NCBI GenBank assembly: GCA_000719695.1
Contig: JOHN01000059.1
Location: forward strand, 1 to 47,124
Reading direction: 5' to 3'
DNA: 47,124 bases
Origin: Streptomyces sp. NRRL F-6131
Lineage (GTDB): Bacteria; Actinomycetota; Actinomycetes; Streptomycetales; Streptomycetaceae
Shown: positions 16,261 through 25,848 of the stretch, piece after piece
Position numbering within the stretch: the stretch's first letter is position 1
Layout of the letters: each line of letters opens with the position of its first letter
Notes under the pieces: model-generated
What the model saw: the letters and a program-made list of their open reading frames with translations, nothing else
What the model was told of the DNA's origin: nothing
The model's database searches: none
Position numbers and translations under genes: made by a program

Positions 16261-18909
16261 ATGTCCCCTCGCCCCACGAACGAGGCCGAACGGTCCTCCG
16301 CGAGCAACCCTCTTCCCCGTCCCGGCGCAGTCGAAGTGCTGGTCGCGGACGCCCTGACGGCCCTGCGGGAGTACGCCCCCTTCACTCAGGAGCAGGTCGA
16401 CCGCATCGTCAAGAAGGCCTCGCTGGCCGCACTGGCCCGGCACACCGCGCTCGCGGTCCTGGCCGTCGAGGAGACCGGGCGCGGGGTCTTCGAGGACAAG
16501 GCGGTCAAGAACGTCTTCGCCTGCGAGAACGTCACCCACGTGATGGCCCGGACGAAGACGGTCGGGGTGGTGCACCGGGACGAGATCGACGGCATCGTGG
16601 AGATCGCCGAACCCGTCGGTGTCGTCGCGGGCATCACCCCGGTGACCAACCCGACGTCGACCGTGATCTTCAAGTGCCTGCTGGCGCTGAAGACCCGCAA
16701 CCCGATCGTCTTCGCCTTCCACCCCTCGGCGCAGCGCTGCTCGGCCGAGGCGGCCCGGACGGTCCGGGACGCGGCGGTCGCGGCAGGGGCTCCGGCGCAC
16801 TGCATCCAGTGGATCGAGAAGCCGTCGATGGCGGCCACCGCCGAACTGATGAAGCATCCGGATGTCGCCACCGTCCTCGCCACCGGCGGCAACGGGATGG
16901 TCCGGGCCGCGTACTCCTGCGGGAAGCCGGCCCTGGGCGTCGGCGCGGGCAACGTCCCCGCGTACGTCGAGCGGAGCGCGGACCTCCAGCAGGCGGTGAA
17001 CGACATCGTGCTGTCGAAGACCTTCGACAACGGCATGATCTGTGCCTCCGAGCAGGCGGTGGTCCTGGACGCGGAGATCCGCGACGCGGCGCTCGCGGAG
17101 TTCCACAAGCTCAAGGCGCACCACGCGAGCGCCGAGGAGAAGGCGCTGCTGGAGCGGTACCTGTTCGGCGTCGAGGGCGGCGCGGCCTGCTCCGGCGGCC
17201 GGCTGAACGCGGCGGTGGTGGGCCGCTCGGCCGCGCGGATCGCCGAGGCCGCAGGTTTCGAGGTGTCGGCCGACACCTCGGTGATCCTGGTCGACTGCGA
17301 GCGGGTCGGCCCCTCCGAGCCCCTGACCCGGGAGAAGCTCTGTCCCGTGCTGGCCGTGCTGACCGCGGGCTCGCGCCGGGAGGGTGTCGAACTGGCGGCC
17401 TCGATGGTGGAGTTCGACGGGCTCGGTCACTCCGCCGCGGTGCACACCCGGGACGCGGCGTTCGTCGAGGAGTTCGGGCACGCGGTCAAGGCCTGCCGGA
17501 TCATCTGGAACGCGCCCAGCTCGCAGGGCGGCATCGGCGACGTCTACAACGCCTTCACGCCCTCGCTGACCCTGGGCTGCGGCAGCTACGGGCACAACTC
17601 CGTCGCCGGGAACGTCTCGGCGGTGAACCTCCTCAACATCAAGCGGGTCGGGCGGCGCAACACCAACATGCAGTGGTTCAAGGTCCCGCCGAAGATCTTC
17701 TTCGAGCGCAACTCCGTCAAGTACCTGGCGAGCATGCCGAACGCGCACCGGATCGTCGTCGTCACCGACCACACCATGGTGGCGGTCGGCCACCTGGAGC
17801 GGATCCGGGGCGTGCTCGACCGCCGCCGGGAGCCGGTCGAGGTGCGGGTGGTCGACTACGTCGAGCCCAACCCGAGCATCGACACGGTGCGCAGGGGCGC
17901 TGAACTGATGCGGGAGTTCGAGCCGGACACGATCATCGCGCTGGGCGGTGGCTCTCCGATGGACGCGGCCAAGGTGATGTGGCTGATGTACGAGCACCCG
18001 GAGGTCGAGTTCGCCGACCTGAAGGAGAAGTTCTTCGACATCCGCAAGCGCGCCTTCACCTTCCCCGACCTCGGTGAGAGGGCGAAGCTGGTGTGCATCC
18101 CGACCACCTCGGGCACCGGCAGCGAGGTCACCCCGTTCGCGGTGATCACGGACACCGCCACCGGCCAGAAGTACCCGCTGGCGGACTACGCGCTCACGCC
18201 GAGCGTGGCCATCGTCGATCCGGCCCTCACCACCCGGCTGCCGAGCCATGTCACCGCCGACACCGGATTCGACGCTTTGACCCACTGCATCGAGACCTAC
18301 GTCTCGGTCTACGCCAATGACTTCACCGACGGACTGGCGCTGCAGGGCATCCGGCTGATCTTCGAGAACCTGGAGCGGGCGGTCACCAACGGCCCGGACG
18401 ACCCGGAGGCCCGGGAGAAGATGCACAACGCCGGGACCATCGCGGGCATGGCCTTCGGCTCGGCATTCCTCGGCGCCGTCCACGCCATGGCACACACCCT
18501 GGGCGCCACCTTCCACGTCGCCCACGGCCGCACCAACGCGCTCCTGCTGCCGCACGTCATCCGCTGGAACGGCTCCGCGCCGACCAAGGTCACCGGCTGG
18601 CCGAAGTACCGCAGCTACGTCGCCCCGGAGCGCTACCGGGCGATCGCCCGGACGCTCGGCCTGCCGGCCGCGACCCCGGAGCAGGGCGTCGAGTCCCTCG
18701 CGGCCGCGGTCGAGGACCTGCGCGACCGGGTCGGCATCCCGCGCTCGTTCAAGGCGGCCGGCGTCGACGAGGCGGCATTCCTGGCCGCCCTGCCGCAGCA
18801 GGCGATGAACGCCTACGAGGACCAGTGCGCCCCCGCCAACCCCCGGATGCCGATGCTCGCCGACATGCAGCGGCTGATGCGCCAGGCCTACTACGGCGAC
18901 CACGCCTGA
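16261..18909 (+). CDS. adhE: Bifunctional acetaldehyde-CoA / alcohol dehydrogenase
   Basis: 882 residues; reduces acetyl-CoA to acetaldehyde and then ethanol, re-oxidising two NADH. The N-terminal aldehyde dehydrogenase domain (about 20-450) has [20 protein letters not shown], the [16 protein letters not shown] nucleotide segment and catalytic C261 in [10 protein letters not shown]. The C-terminal iron-dependent alcohol dehydrogenase (about 465-882) has [27 protein letters not shown] and the metal-binding histidines in [19 protein letters not shown]. Length is close to E. coli AdhE (891). The start ATG follows GGAGAGG. It is the first gene of an operon with pflB 14 bp behind. This is an anaerobic-fermentation enzyme, unusual for an obligately aerobic group. 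Confidence 0.97.
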   Translation: MSPRPTNEAERSSASNPLPRPGAVEVLVADALTALREYAPFTQEQVDRIVKKASLAALARHTALAVLAVEETGRGVFEDKAVKNVFACENVTHVMARTKTVGVVHRDEIDGIVEIAEPVGVVAGITPVTNPTSTVIFKCLLALKTRNPIVFAFHPSAQRCSAEAARTVRDAAVAAGAPAHCIQWIEKPSMAATAELMKHPDVATVLATGGNGMVRAAYSCGKPALGVGAGNVPAYVERSADLQQAVNDIVLSKTFDNGMICASEQAVVLDAEIRDAALAEFHKLKAHHASAEEKALLERYLFGVEGGAACSGGRLNAAVVGRSAARIAEAAGFEVSADTSVILVDCERVGPSEPLTREKLCPVLAVLTAGSRREGVELAASMVEFDGLGHSAAVHTRDAAFVEEFGHAVKACRIIWNAPSSQGGIGDVYNAFTPSLTLGCGSYGHNSVAGNVSAVNLLNIKRVGRRNTNMQWFKVPPKIFFERNSVKYLASMPNAHRIVVVTDHTMVAVGHLERIRGVLDRRREPVEVRVVDYVEPNPSIDTVRRGAELMREFEPDTIIALGGGSPMDAAKVMWLMYEHPEVEFADLKEKFFDIRKRAFTFPDLGERAKLVCIPTTSGTGSEVTPFAVITDTATGQKYPLADYALTPSVAIVDPALTTRLPSHVTADTGFDALTHCIETYVSVYANDFTDGLALQGIRLIFENLERAVTNGPDDPEAREKMHNAGTIAGMAFGSAFLGAVHAMAHTLGATFHVAHGRTNALLLPHVIRWNGSAPTKVTGWPKYRSYVAPERYRAIARTLGLPAATPEQGVESLAAAVEDLRDRVGIPRSFKAAGVDEAAFLAALPQQAMNAYEDQCAPANPRMPMLADMQRLMRQAYYGDHA

Positions 18910-18923
18910 GAAGGGAAACCGAG

Positions 18924-21206
18924 ATGACCACCTCACCGCACACGCACCCGGCCCCCGCCCCGGCCCCGGCCCCGGCCTGGGAGGGCTTCCGCGGCGAAGC
19001 CTGGCGGGACGCCATCGACGTCCGCGACTTCATCCAGCACAACTACACCCCCTACGAGGGCGACGCCGGCTTCCTGACCGGCCCCACCGGACGGACCACC
19101 GAGGTGTGGCGGCGGATCACCGACCGCTTCCCCGAGGAGCGCGCCAAGGGCGTGTACGACGTCGCGCACGACATCCCGTCCACCATCACCGCACACGCCC
19201 CGGGCTGGATCGACCGGGAGCGGGAGCTGATCGTCGGGCTCCAGACCGACGCCCCGCTCAAGCGCGCGATCATGCCCAACGGCGGCTGGCGGATGGTCGC
19301 GGGAGCACTGAGGACCTACGGCTACCCGGTCGACCCGCAGCTGGAGACGACCTTCACGCGGTACCGCAAGACCCACAACGCCGGGGTCTTCGACGCCTAC
19401 ACCCCCGCGATCCGGGCCGCCCGCAGGGCCGGCATCATCACCGGCCTGCCCGACTCCTACGGACGCGGCCGGATCATCGGCGACTACCGCCGAGTCGCCC
19501 TCTACGGTGTGGACCGGCTCATCGAAGCCAAGATCGCCGAGAAGTCGGAACTGGACGCCGCTCCGAGTGATCCGGCGCGGCTGGAGGAGACGATCCGCGA
19601 GCGCGAAGAACTCGCCGAGCAAATCGGCGCCCTGGGCGAGCTCAAGGAGATGGCCTCGGCCTACGGGCACGACCTCTCCGGGCCGGCCCGCACCGGCCGG
19701 GAGGCCGTCCAGTGGCTGTACTTCGCCTACCTGGCGGCGGTCAAGGAGCAGAACGGCGCGGCCATGTCCCTCGGCCGCACCTCGACCTTCCTGGACGTCT
19801 ACCTCCAGCGCGATCTGGATGCCGGGCTCCTGACCGAGCAGCAGGCCCAGGAGCTGGTGGACGACTTCGTCATCAAGCTGCGGATCGTCCGCTTCCTGCG
19901 CACCCCCGAGTACGACGAGCTGTTCTCCGGCGACCCGACCTGGGTCACCGAGTCGATCGGCGGCATGGGCACGGACGGCCGCACCCTGGTCACCCGGACG
20001 TCGTTCCGCTACCTGCAGACCCTGTACAACCTCGGACCGGCCCCCGAGCCGAACATGACCGTCCTCTGGTCCCCGCGACTTCCCCGGGGGTTCAAGGAGT
20101 TCTGCGCGCGGGTGTCGATCGACACCTCCGCGGTGCAGTACGAGTCGGACGAGCTGATGCGGCCGCGCTTCGGCGACGACACCGCGATCGCCTGCTGCGT
20201 CTCCGCCATGGAGGTCGGCAAGCAGATGCAGTTCTTCGGTGCCCGGGTCAACCTCGCCAAGACGCTGCTCTACGCCATCAACGGCGGCCGGGACGAGAGG
20301 TCCGGCGAGCAGGTGGGTCCGGCCACCGCCCCGGTCGGCGGCGACGTACTGGACCTCGACGAGGTACTGGCCCGCTTCGACGAGCAACTCGACTGGCTCG
20401 CCGAAACGTACGTTCACGCGTTGAACGTCATCCACTACATGCACGACAGGTACGCCTACGAGCGGCTCGAAATGGCCCTGCACGACCGCGACGTCAGGCG
20501 CACCATGGCCTGCGGCATCGCCGGCCTCGCGGTGGCCGCCGACTCGCTCGCCGCGATCGAGTACGCGAAGGTCACCCCGGTGCGGGACGCGACCGGGCTG
20601 GTCACCGACTACCTGGTCGAGGGCGACCACCCGGCCTACGGCAACAACGACGACCGTGCGGACGCGATCGCGGTCCGACTGGTCGAGGAGTTCATGGGCA
20701 AGGTCCGCCGGCACCCCACCTACCGCGGCGCCGAGCACACCCAGTCCGTGCTGACCATCACCTCCAACGTGGTCTACGGCCGGAAGACCGGCAACACCCC
20801 GGACGGGCGCAGGGCCGGCGAGCCGTTCTCCCCCGGTGCCAACCCGATGAACGGGCGCGACCGCCACGGCTACGTGGCCAGCGCCCTGTCCGTCGCCAAG
20901 CTGCCGTACGAGCACGCCGAGGACGGCATCTCGCTCACCAACACCGTCGCCCCGGACGCCCTGGGCCGCGCCTCGGCGGAGCGGATCACCAACCTGGTCG
21001 GCGTCCTGGACGGCTACGTCGCCTGCCACGGTTTCCACATGAACGTCAACGTCCTCGACCGGGACACCCTCGTGGACGCCATGGCCCACCCGGAGAAGTA
21101 CCCGCAGCTGACGATCCGAGTCAGCGGCTACGCGGTCAACTTCGTCCGCCTCACCCGCGAGCAGCAGCTCGACGTGATCGGCCGCACCTTCCACGACACG
21201 CTGTAG
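18924..21206 (+). CDS. pflB: Pyruvate formate-lyase (formate C-acetyltransferase), glycyl radical enzyme
   Basis: 760 residues, the same length as E. coli PflB; converts pyruvate and CoA to acetyl-CoA and formate without oxygen. The active-site cysteine pair is C424-C425 in [11 protein letters not shown]. The glycyl-radical loop RVSGYAVNF near the C terminus places the radical at G735. Other family segments are [33 protein letters not shown] and [19 protein letters not shown]. An unusual N-terminal run of Pro-Ala repeats (residues 10-18) precedes the conserved start. AAGGGA precedes the ATG. The enzyme needs the activase encoded downstream and is destroyed by oxygen once activated. Confidence 0.97.
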   Translation: MTTSPHTHPAPAPAPAPAWEGFRGEAWRDAIDVRDFIQHNYTPYEGDAGFLTGPTGRTTEVWRRITDRFPEERAKGVYDVAHDIPSTITAHAPGWIDRERELIVGLQTDAPLKRAIMPNGGWRMVAGALRTYGYPVDPQLETTFTRYRKTHNAGVFDAYTPAIRAARRAGIITGLPDSYGRGRIIGDYRRVALYGVDRLIEAKIAEKSELDAAPSDPARLEETIREREELAEQIGALGELKEMASAYGHDLSGPARTGREAVQWLYFAYLAAVKEQNGAAMSLGRTSTFLDVYLQRDLDAGLLTEQQAQELVDDFVIKLRIVRFLRTPEYDELFSGDPTWVTESIGGMGTDGRTLVTRTSFRYLQTLYNLGPAPEPNMTVLWSPRLPRGFKEFCARVSIDTSAVQYESDELMRPRFGDDTAIACCVSAMEVGKQMQFFGARVNLAKTLLYAINGGRDERSGEQVGPATAPVGGDVLDLDEVLARFDEQLDWLAETYVHALNVIHYMHDRYAYERLEMALHDRDVRRTMACGIAGLAVAADSLAAIEYAKVTPVRDATGLVTDYLVEGDHPAYGNNDDRADAIAVRLVEEFMGKVRRHPTYRGAEHTQSVLTITSNVVYGRKTGNTPDGRRAGEPFSPGANPMNGRDRHGYVASALSVAKLPYEHAEDGISLTNTVAPDALGRASAERITNLVGVLDGYVACHGFHMNVNVLDRDTLVDAMAHPEKYPQLTIRVSGYAVNFVRLTREQQLDVIGRTFHDTL

Positions 21207-21222
21207 CCCGGACCACTCGCCC

Positions 21223-21261
21223 GAGGCGCCGACGTCTCCCCGACCGGGGCGTCGGCACCTC
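21223..21261. promoter_or_regulatory. Intercistronic hairpin between pflB and pflA
   Basis: Arms GAGGCGCCGACG (21223-21234) and CGTCGGCACCTC (21250-21261) pair at 11 of 12 positions, enclosing a second CCCC-GACC-GGGG stem (21238-21249). It lies just before the pflA binding site AAGGAG. It could act as a partial terminator or processing site that keeps activase levels below those of PflB, or stabilise the upstream message. Confidence 0.6.
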
Positions 21262-21283
21262 ACCCTCCCCAAGGAGCATCCCC

Positions 21284-22057
21284 ATGGCCGAGTCCACCCC
21301 TGCCGACCGCGCCGCCGCTCGGCGCCCGGTGACCGGCGCACTGCACTCCTGGGACCTGTCGACGGGAGTCGACGGCCCGGGCACCCGCTTCGTCGCCTTC
21401 CTCGCCGGCTGCCCGCTGCGCTGCCTGTACTGCCACAACCCCGACACCCGCCACATGCGCGACGGACAGCCCTCCTCCGCCGACGCGATCGTCCGCGAAG
21501 CCGCCCGGTACACCACCTTCATCCACGCCTCCGGCGGCGGTGCGACCGTCAGCGGCGGCGAACCCCTCCTCCAGCCCGAGCTCACCGGCGAGCTGCTGCA
21601 CCGCTTCAAGCACCAACTCGGCCTGCACACCGCGCTGGACACCTCCGGTTTCCTCGGCTCCCGCGCCACCGACGCGCTGCTCGCCGACACCGACCTCGTC
21701 CTGCTCGACATCAAGTCGTGGGACGACGCGCTGTACCGGCACCTGACCGGCCGGGAACTTGCCCCCACCCTGGACTTCGCCCGCCGTCTGGCCGGTCTCG
21801 GCACCGAGGTCTGGGTCCGCTTCGTGCTGGTCCCGCACCTGACCGACGCCATCGAGAACATCAAGGGGGTCGCCGCGTTCGCCGCCTCGCTCGGCAACGT
21901 CACCCGGGTCGACGTCCTGCCCTTCCACAAGCTCGGCGCCGCCAAGTGGCGCGCCCTCGGCCTCGACTTCCCCCTCGCCACCACCCCGGTGCCCACACCC
22001 TGCCGGACCGCCGAAACACGCGCTGTCTTCGAGGCGCACGGCCTGCACACCGTCTGA
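21284..22057 (+). CDS. pflA: Pyruvate formate-lyase activating enzyme (radical SAM)
   Basis: 257 residues; uses S-adenosylmethionine and a 4Fe-4S cluster to place the glycyl radical on PflB. The cluster motif CPLRCLYC has cysteines 43, 47 and 50 (CX3CX2C). The SAM-binding segment VSGGEPLLQPE follows. The fold ends with DVLPFHKLGAAKW, typical of the short PFL activases without extra ferredoxin domains. The ATG is preceded by AAGGAG. It is the last gene of the adhE-pflB-pflA operon. Confidence 0.95.
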   Translation: MAESTPADRAAARRPVTGALHSWDLSTGVDGPGTRFVAFLAGCPLRCLYCHNPDTRHMRDGQPSSADAIVREAARYTTFIHASGGGATVSGGEPLLQPELTGELLHRFKHQLGLHTALDTSGFLGSRATDALLADTDLVLLDIKSWDDALYRHLTGRELAPTLDFARRLAGLGTEVWVRFVLVPHLTDAIENIKGVAAFAASLGNVTRVDVLPFHKLGAAKWRALGLDFPLATTPVPTPCRTAETRAVFEAHGLHTV

Positions 22058-22684
22058 CCCAGGCCGCTCGGACCCGACCGCGGTCTCTCCGTGCCGCGCC
22101 GCACCATCGACCCCACCGTGGAGGAGGCTGTGCCGGGTTGATCCCGGTCACTCTCGCCTCCAGGTACCCCTTGCCGGGCCGCTTGGCCGGGGCCCGGCAC
22201 TCGACGGTCAGGACCGCGGTGGTGACATGCGGGGTGTCCATGAGCTGCCCGGTGGTGGCAAGCGCCCGGACATGGACACAGCAGTTCACCGCGGCCAGCA
22301 AACATCGACCTCGATGCCTATTGGCCGTACTCGCCAGCGGCCAGCCGCGCCTACCTGCACAGGCGTAGGATCCGCTGGACGATCACCGAGCCGGCCGTCC
22401 CGGTCCGTAACCGGCGGCGACATCCTCCTCTCCGACCACAGCCGCCGCCAGGGACGATCCCCCGTGCCCATGGCACCGACGGCCGAATCGAGCGACCATC
22501 TCGCATGCCTTCAGGGCTGATGTGGCCGACGTTCCCCCGGTCCACCCGGCCGACTACAGACAGAGGTCGGCCTTCGGAAGATTCGTTCCTCCCGAATAAC
22601 GACCAGCCGAACTGTGAGTTCGAGGTGGTGGCATCGAGATGACTTACGCCAAAGGGGTGGCGGGACGTTCACAACTCACCCAAG
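22058..22684. other. Gene-poor junction between the hypoxia island and accessory DNA
   Basis: About 630 bp with no intact gene. It contains a probable transposase relic (listed separately). The last 130 bp are less GC-rich than the flanks and should contain the promoter of the DUF4365 pair. I see no clear terminator after pflA. Confidence 0.5.
22316..22520 (+). pseudogene. IS5-type transposase relic
   Basis: The translated stretch YWPYSPAASRAYLHRRRIRW followed by TITEPAVPVRNRRR closely resembles the segment between the second and third catalytic regions of IS5-type transposases (ACRAYLRRRGIR.TIPE..DQ..NR..RG). No start or upstream transposase domain is present, and downstream similarity fades after a probable frameshift. 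It marks past insertion at the boundary between the two regions. Confidence 0.45.
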
Positions 22685-23215
22685 ATGTCCCGCATGACTG
22701 TGCCGCCGCCACGTGAAACGTCGAACGGTCCCGCATTCGTCACCCTGAGCCACAGCGGAGCAAAGGGCCGGTTCGGTGTGTCGTACATTCGTTCCATCGC
22801 AAGTCAGGCAGGGGTCGGTTTCACCGAGACGTCCCCGGACGAAGACGTCCTGGCCGTGGACGGAACCATCGACTTCGCCATTGCATCGGCCCGCGTACAG
22901 GTCAAGTGCACCTCGCAGTTCACCATCAGCGGGAACAGCGCCACATGGAAATCCGAGGTCCATTGGCGGGAGCAGTGGGGGCAGAGTCTGCTGCCGGTCT
23001 ACTTCGTAGTCGTCATCCTCGACTTCGATGAGCGGCGCCGGTGGATCGAGCACCATCCGGGAGGAACGGACCACAAAGCGGCGGCCTTCTGGGTACGCGT
23101 CAACGGCGTCGACTCCGAGAACAAGATCCGCATTCCGAAGTCCCAGCGGCTGACCGTCGATGTCATCGAGCAGTGGCACAGGGAGGTGGAGGCATGCTTC
23201 ACACCGGCAGCCTAG
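22685..23215 (+). CDS. DUF4365-type protein, predicted PD-(D/E)XK nuclease-like fold
   Basis: A 176-residue protein. The order of a helix containing GAKGRFGVSYIRSIASQAGV, then TSPDEDVLAVDGTIDF and the strand RVQVKCTSQF, fits DUF4365, whose D...(Q/E)xK arrangement suggests a restriction-endonuclease-like core. Family members often occur beside other defence-type genes, but a function is not established. The start is ATG at 22685 or ATG at 22694; neither has a clear Shine-Dalgarno. The next gene overlaps its end by 22 bp. Third-position GC is lower than in the fermentation operon, which fits an acquired gene. Confidence 0.65.
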   Translation: MSRMTVPPPRETSNGPAFVTLSHSGAKGRFGVSYIRSIASQAGVGFTETSPDEDVLAVDGTIDFAIASARVQVKCTSQFTISGNSATWKSEVHWREQWGQSLLPVYFVVVILDFDERRRWIEHHPGGTDHKAAAFWVRVNGVDSENKIRIPKSQRLTVDVIEQWHREVEACFTPAA

Positions 23216-24357
23216 GAGTCCCGGTCGTCCGGCTCCCGACGCTCGTCCAGTTGCGCGCCTACATGGAGCACCAGGGTTGGGTCAGCCTGCCCCCTGGTGT
23301 CGGAGGCTCGCTCTGGAGCAATGGAGACGCACGGATCGGCATCCCGGCGATCTCAGGGGACGATCTCGTCATTGCCAAGGGGGTTCTCGACCGTCTCGCC
23401 ACTTTCGAAGGCACGACCTCGGCGCTTCTCGGGCCCAGGATCCGATACCACCGCATGGACGTGACGCTCCTGCGCGCAGCCAACGACTACCGGATCACCG
23501 ACACCATCCCGTTCGAGGCGGCCTCCACCGTCATCAGCTCTGCCCGGAAACTGCTTCGGGCCGCCGGCACCACCGCGTGGCACGAGCGGGGAGACATCGG
23601 CGGCAACTACGCGCGCCGCGGGGACGAGGTACTCAGGAAGGCTCGGATGGACCACACCCAACAGGGGTCGTTCATCATCCCGCTCCTGGTCCCGCTCTCG
23701 GAGCCGGAGCAGCGTTCCTTCGAACAGCCCGTACTTCCCAACATGGAACTAACGGTCTCCGCTCCCGAACCGTTCGAGCGACGTGTCACCCGGACCTTCG
23801 CGCAGTCGGTCATGGCGGTGAAGGAGATCATCGTCGACCCCGAGCGCTCGCCCACCAAGGGCGACCTCCACGCCGTGGTGGAGCGCGGCGTCAGCAGGGA
23901 ATTCTGCACGGCGCTGGCACGGATCCTGGCCGAGCCGGCCGTCGGCGAGTTCGAGACCAGATTCGGCTGGGCCGAGACGTTGCCGGCCCCGTCCACGATG
24001 CCGGATGCGGTGTCCATCGACAGCGACGCGCTCGACAAGATCGAGGCCGCCGCAGATCGACTGAAGCAGACGCGGATCGACGCCCGTTCGACCTTCTCGG
24101 GCAGCATCGTCGAACTACGCCACGTCACGGACGAGCCCTTCGGCGCGGTCACCATCTCGACAGTCCGTCGTGGGCGGATGTCCGAGATCCGTGTCCGGCT
24201 TCCGTTCGACGACTACCAGCAGGCAGTCTCCTGGCATCAGGCCCAACGTGCTGTCATTGTCGAGGGCGAGGTCCGCAGCGGGCCCGGTCGTCGACTGCTC
24301 GTGGACGACCCGGTGAAATGCCGTCCCATCGACGAGATCCTCCTGCCGCTTCACTGA
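23194..24357 (+). CDS. Unknown protein paired with the DUF4365 gene
   Basis: A 387-residue soluble protein with no signal peptide or membrane segment. It belongs to a recurring bacterial family of unknown function that I recognise only by layout. The N-terminal [19 protein letters not shown] is followed by a helical region, then [20 protein letters not shown], a central [10 protein letters not shown] strand, [20 protein letters not shown], and a C-terminal beta domain with a [20 protein letters not shown] segment. No Walker, kinase or nuclease motif is visible. The ATG follows GGAGGTGGAGG and lies inside the end of the DUF4365 gene, so the two are surely co-translated and probably work together. 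Confidence 0.7.
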   Translation: MLHTGSLGVPVVRLPTLVQLRAYMEHQGWVSLPPGVGGSLWSNGDARIGIPAISGDDLVIAKGVLDRLATFEGTTSALLGPRIRYHRMDVTLLRAANDYRITDTIPFEAASTVISSARKLLRAAGTTAWHERGDIGGNYARRGDEVLRKARMDHTQQGSFIIPLLVPLSEPEQRSFEQPVLPNMELTVSAPEPFERRVTRTFAQSVMAVKEIIVDPERSPTKGDLHAVVERGVSREFCTALARILAEPAVGEFETRFGWAETLPAPSTMPDAVSIDSDALDKIEAAADRLKQTRIDARSTFSGSIVELRHVTDEPFGAVTISTVRRGRMSEIRVRLPFDDYQQAVSWHQAQRAVIVEGEVRSGPGRRLLVDDPVKCRPIDEILLPLH

Positions 24358-24409
24358 GAGTGTTGGGCTGTTCATAGGAAGCCCGAAAGCAGCCCGACCC
24401 TCACGCCTC

Positions 24410-24881
24410 GTGCTACTCCACGACCGGGCTTCGGCGCTCGATCAGTACGACGTCACGCCAGAGTCCGTGGTGACGGCCGATGCGTTCGCGGCTCACTTCG
24501 ACCTGCTGCACGTCGGCCACCCGCGCTACCTTCGCGCTGCGCGCGCCGAGGCAGACCGCCTACTGGTCGCCGTCAACGACGACCTCTCGGCCGCCCGCCT
24601 CAAAGGCCCGGGCCGCCCGCTCGTCCCCACAGCCGAGCACACCGAACTCCTGGCCGCGCTCGCCCCATCGACTACGTCACCGTCTTCTCCGGCGACTCAC
24701 CCGGACCACTCATCGCGGGCCTCCGGCCGGATGTGCACTGCAAGGGCCCCGACTACGGCTGCCCGCAGGCGGTGCCGGAGTTCGAGACGGTCCACGCCTA
24801 CGGCGGGCGCACGGTCCTGGTCGGCGACCGAAGGACCACTCCACCAGCGAACTTATCCAAGCGGTCCGCGCCCTCACCTGA
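24410..24881 (+). pseudogene. HldE/RfaE-type nucleotidyltransferase broken by two frameshifts
   Basis: The first frame holds the cytidylyltransferase-type motif [20 protein letters not shown] and [20 protein letters not shown]. Near 24663 the frame shifts, as if one C were lost, and reading continues [20 protein letters not shown] and on through [20 protein letters not shown]. Near 24828 a second one-base loss shifts again to [16 protein letters not shown] and a stop. Restoring two C residues gives a complete ADP-heptose-synthase-like nucleotidyltransferase domain. The GTG start is unsure. Both lesions are in short C runs, so sequencing error is an alternative to real decay. It lies just upstream of a glycosyltransferase cluster and may have belonged to it. 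Confidence 0.75.
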
Positions 24882-25009
24882 GCGGCCGGGCCGCACCCGC
24901 AGTGCGCACCGCCAGCCCCCGGGGGCAACGGCCGGCAACCGACCGGGGCCTGCGGGGCCGACTGCCGGCCGAAAGGCCGACCGCCCCTGAAAGTAGCGGG
25001 TGCGAGCGG

Positions 25010-25162
25010 TCAGCTTTGGCCCTGCTCCATCAGGTTCCGCGCCACGGCGCCCGGGCCGCCGTCCCCCGTGTCGTCCTCCGCAGCCTGGTCCTGCGCCTGT
25101 CCGCCGACCTTGATGATGGCCAACTCCTGCTGGTCGTCGGCGTACTCGTCGATTTCGGGCAC
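25010..25162 (-). CDS. Small acidic 50-residue protein
   Basis: A GTG start preceded at ideal spacing by AGGAGG opens a 50-residue frame beginning [20 protein letters not shown] and ending [10 protein letters not shown]. About 90 percent of its codons end in G or C, as expected for a real gene here. It is strongly acidic (many Asp and Glu), has no cysteine and no signal peptide. Function unknown. A RiPP precursor is conceivable given a radical SAM gene 2 kb away, but the peptide lacks an obvious core rich in modifiable residues and is on the opposite strand. Confidence 0.55.
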   Translation of the reverse strand: MPEIDEYADDQQELAIIKVGGQAQDQAAEDDTGDGGPGAVARNLMEQGQS

Positions 25163-25235
25163 GATTGCCTCCTGTCCGGGCCGGCGCGCTGCCAGCCACC
25201 CGACGATCATGCCATGACGCAGAGTCAGTAAATGA

Positions 25236-25428
25236 CTACTCGGTCGACCCCGGCCAGGGCCTGTCCGCCACGGGGCTGAAGGTGAAGGCGTAGTCGGCGT
25301 CGATACACGGGCTGCTCTTGTTGAATTCCCAGCATTCCCCCGCATTGCCGTCCGCCGCCGCGACTCCTGACACCGTCAGGGCGGCGGCGGCCAGTGCGGC
25401 AGTGATGACGACGGCTGAAAGATCGCAT
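25236..25428 (-). pseudogene. Small secreted cysteine-containing protein, frame disrupted near the start
   Basis: One minus-strand frame reads LSAVVITAALAAAALTVSGV then AAADGNAGECWEFNKSSPCI and DADYAFTFSPVADRPWPGSTE, that is, a signal peptide with an A-x-A site and a roughly 40-residue mature part with two cysteines. The only well-placed ATG, at 25428 after GGAGG, is in another frame, so about two bases seem to be missing in the first codons. It could be a decayed gene, a sequence error, or use a start I cannot see. Confidence 0.4.
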
Positions 25429-25585
25429 GTGACCTCCGTCTGATGGGCACGTTGCCGCAGTGCCCAACCGCCCCGGCAGCCGCTCCGTCACGGCCCACGA
25501 TGATCATTTCCGGCAGCCCGGCGACGGCGCGTTCGCCGCGGGCGGTGCTAGGTAGCGTATTTGGTCGCGATCAAGGATTGGTCTT

Positions 25586-25848
25586 GGTGGCCGACCGCCC
25601 CGCTTCCTTCCCGACGACACCGACGGCCGCGCCCTGTTCGACCTCGCCACCCGCCGCGTCCAGGGCAATGCGCCGGGCATCGGCGCGCTCGGCAACATCG
25701 TCGCCGTCCCACCCGTCCGCGCCGCCCGCGACGCCGGACTCCTCACCGCCCACCCGATGATCGCCCGCCTCGGGCCGACCGCTCCGATCTGGCCGGACGG
25801 CACCACGTGGCCCTGCGACGTCGTGCTCTGGTGCACGGGCTTAGGCGC
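25586..25848 (+). pseudogene. Flavoprotein monooxygenase-type fragment
   Basis: A stretch reading FLPDDTDGRALFDLATRRVQ, then ALGNIVAVPPVRAARDAGLL and PDGTTWPCDVVLWCTGLGA, matches the C-terminal half of ArsO/CzcO-like FAD and NAD(P)H-binding oxidoreductases, including the terminal WCTG motif. The N-terminal FAD and NAD domains and the last 40 or so residues are missing. The frame runs without a stop into unrelated sequence, so this is a deletion remnant fused to the following gene fragment. Confidence 0.65.
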
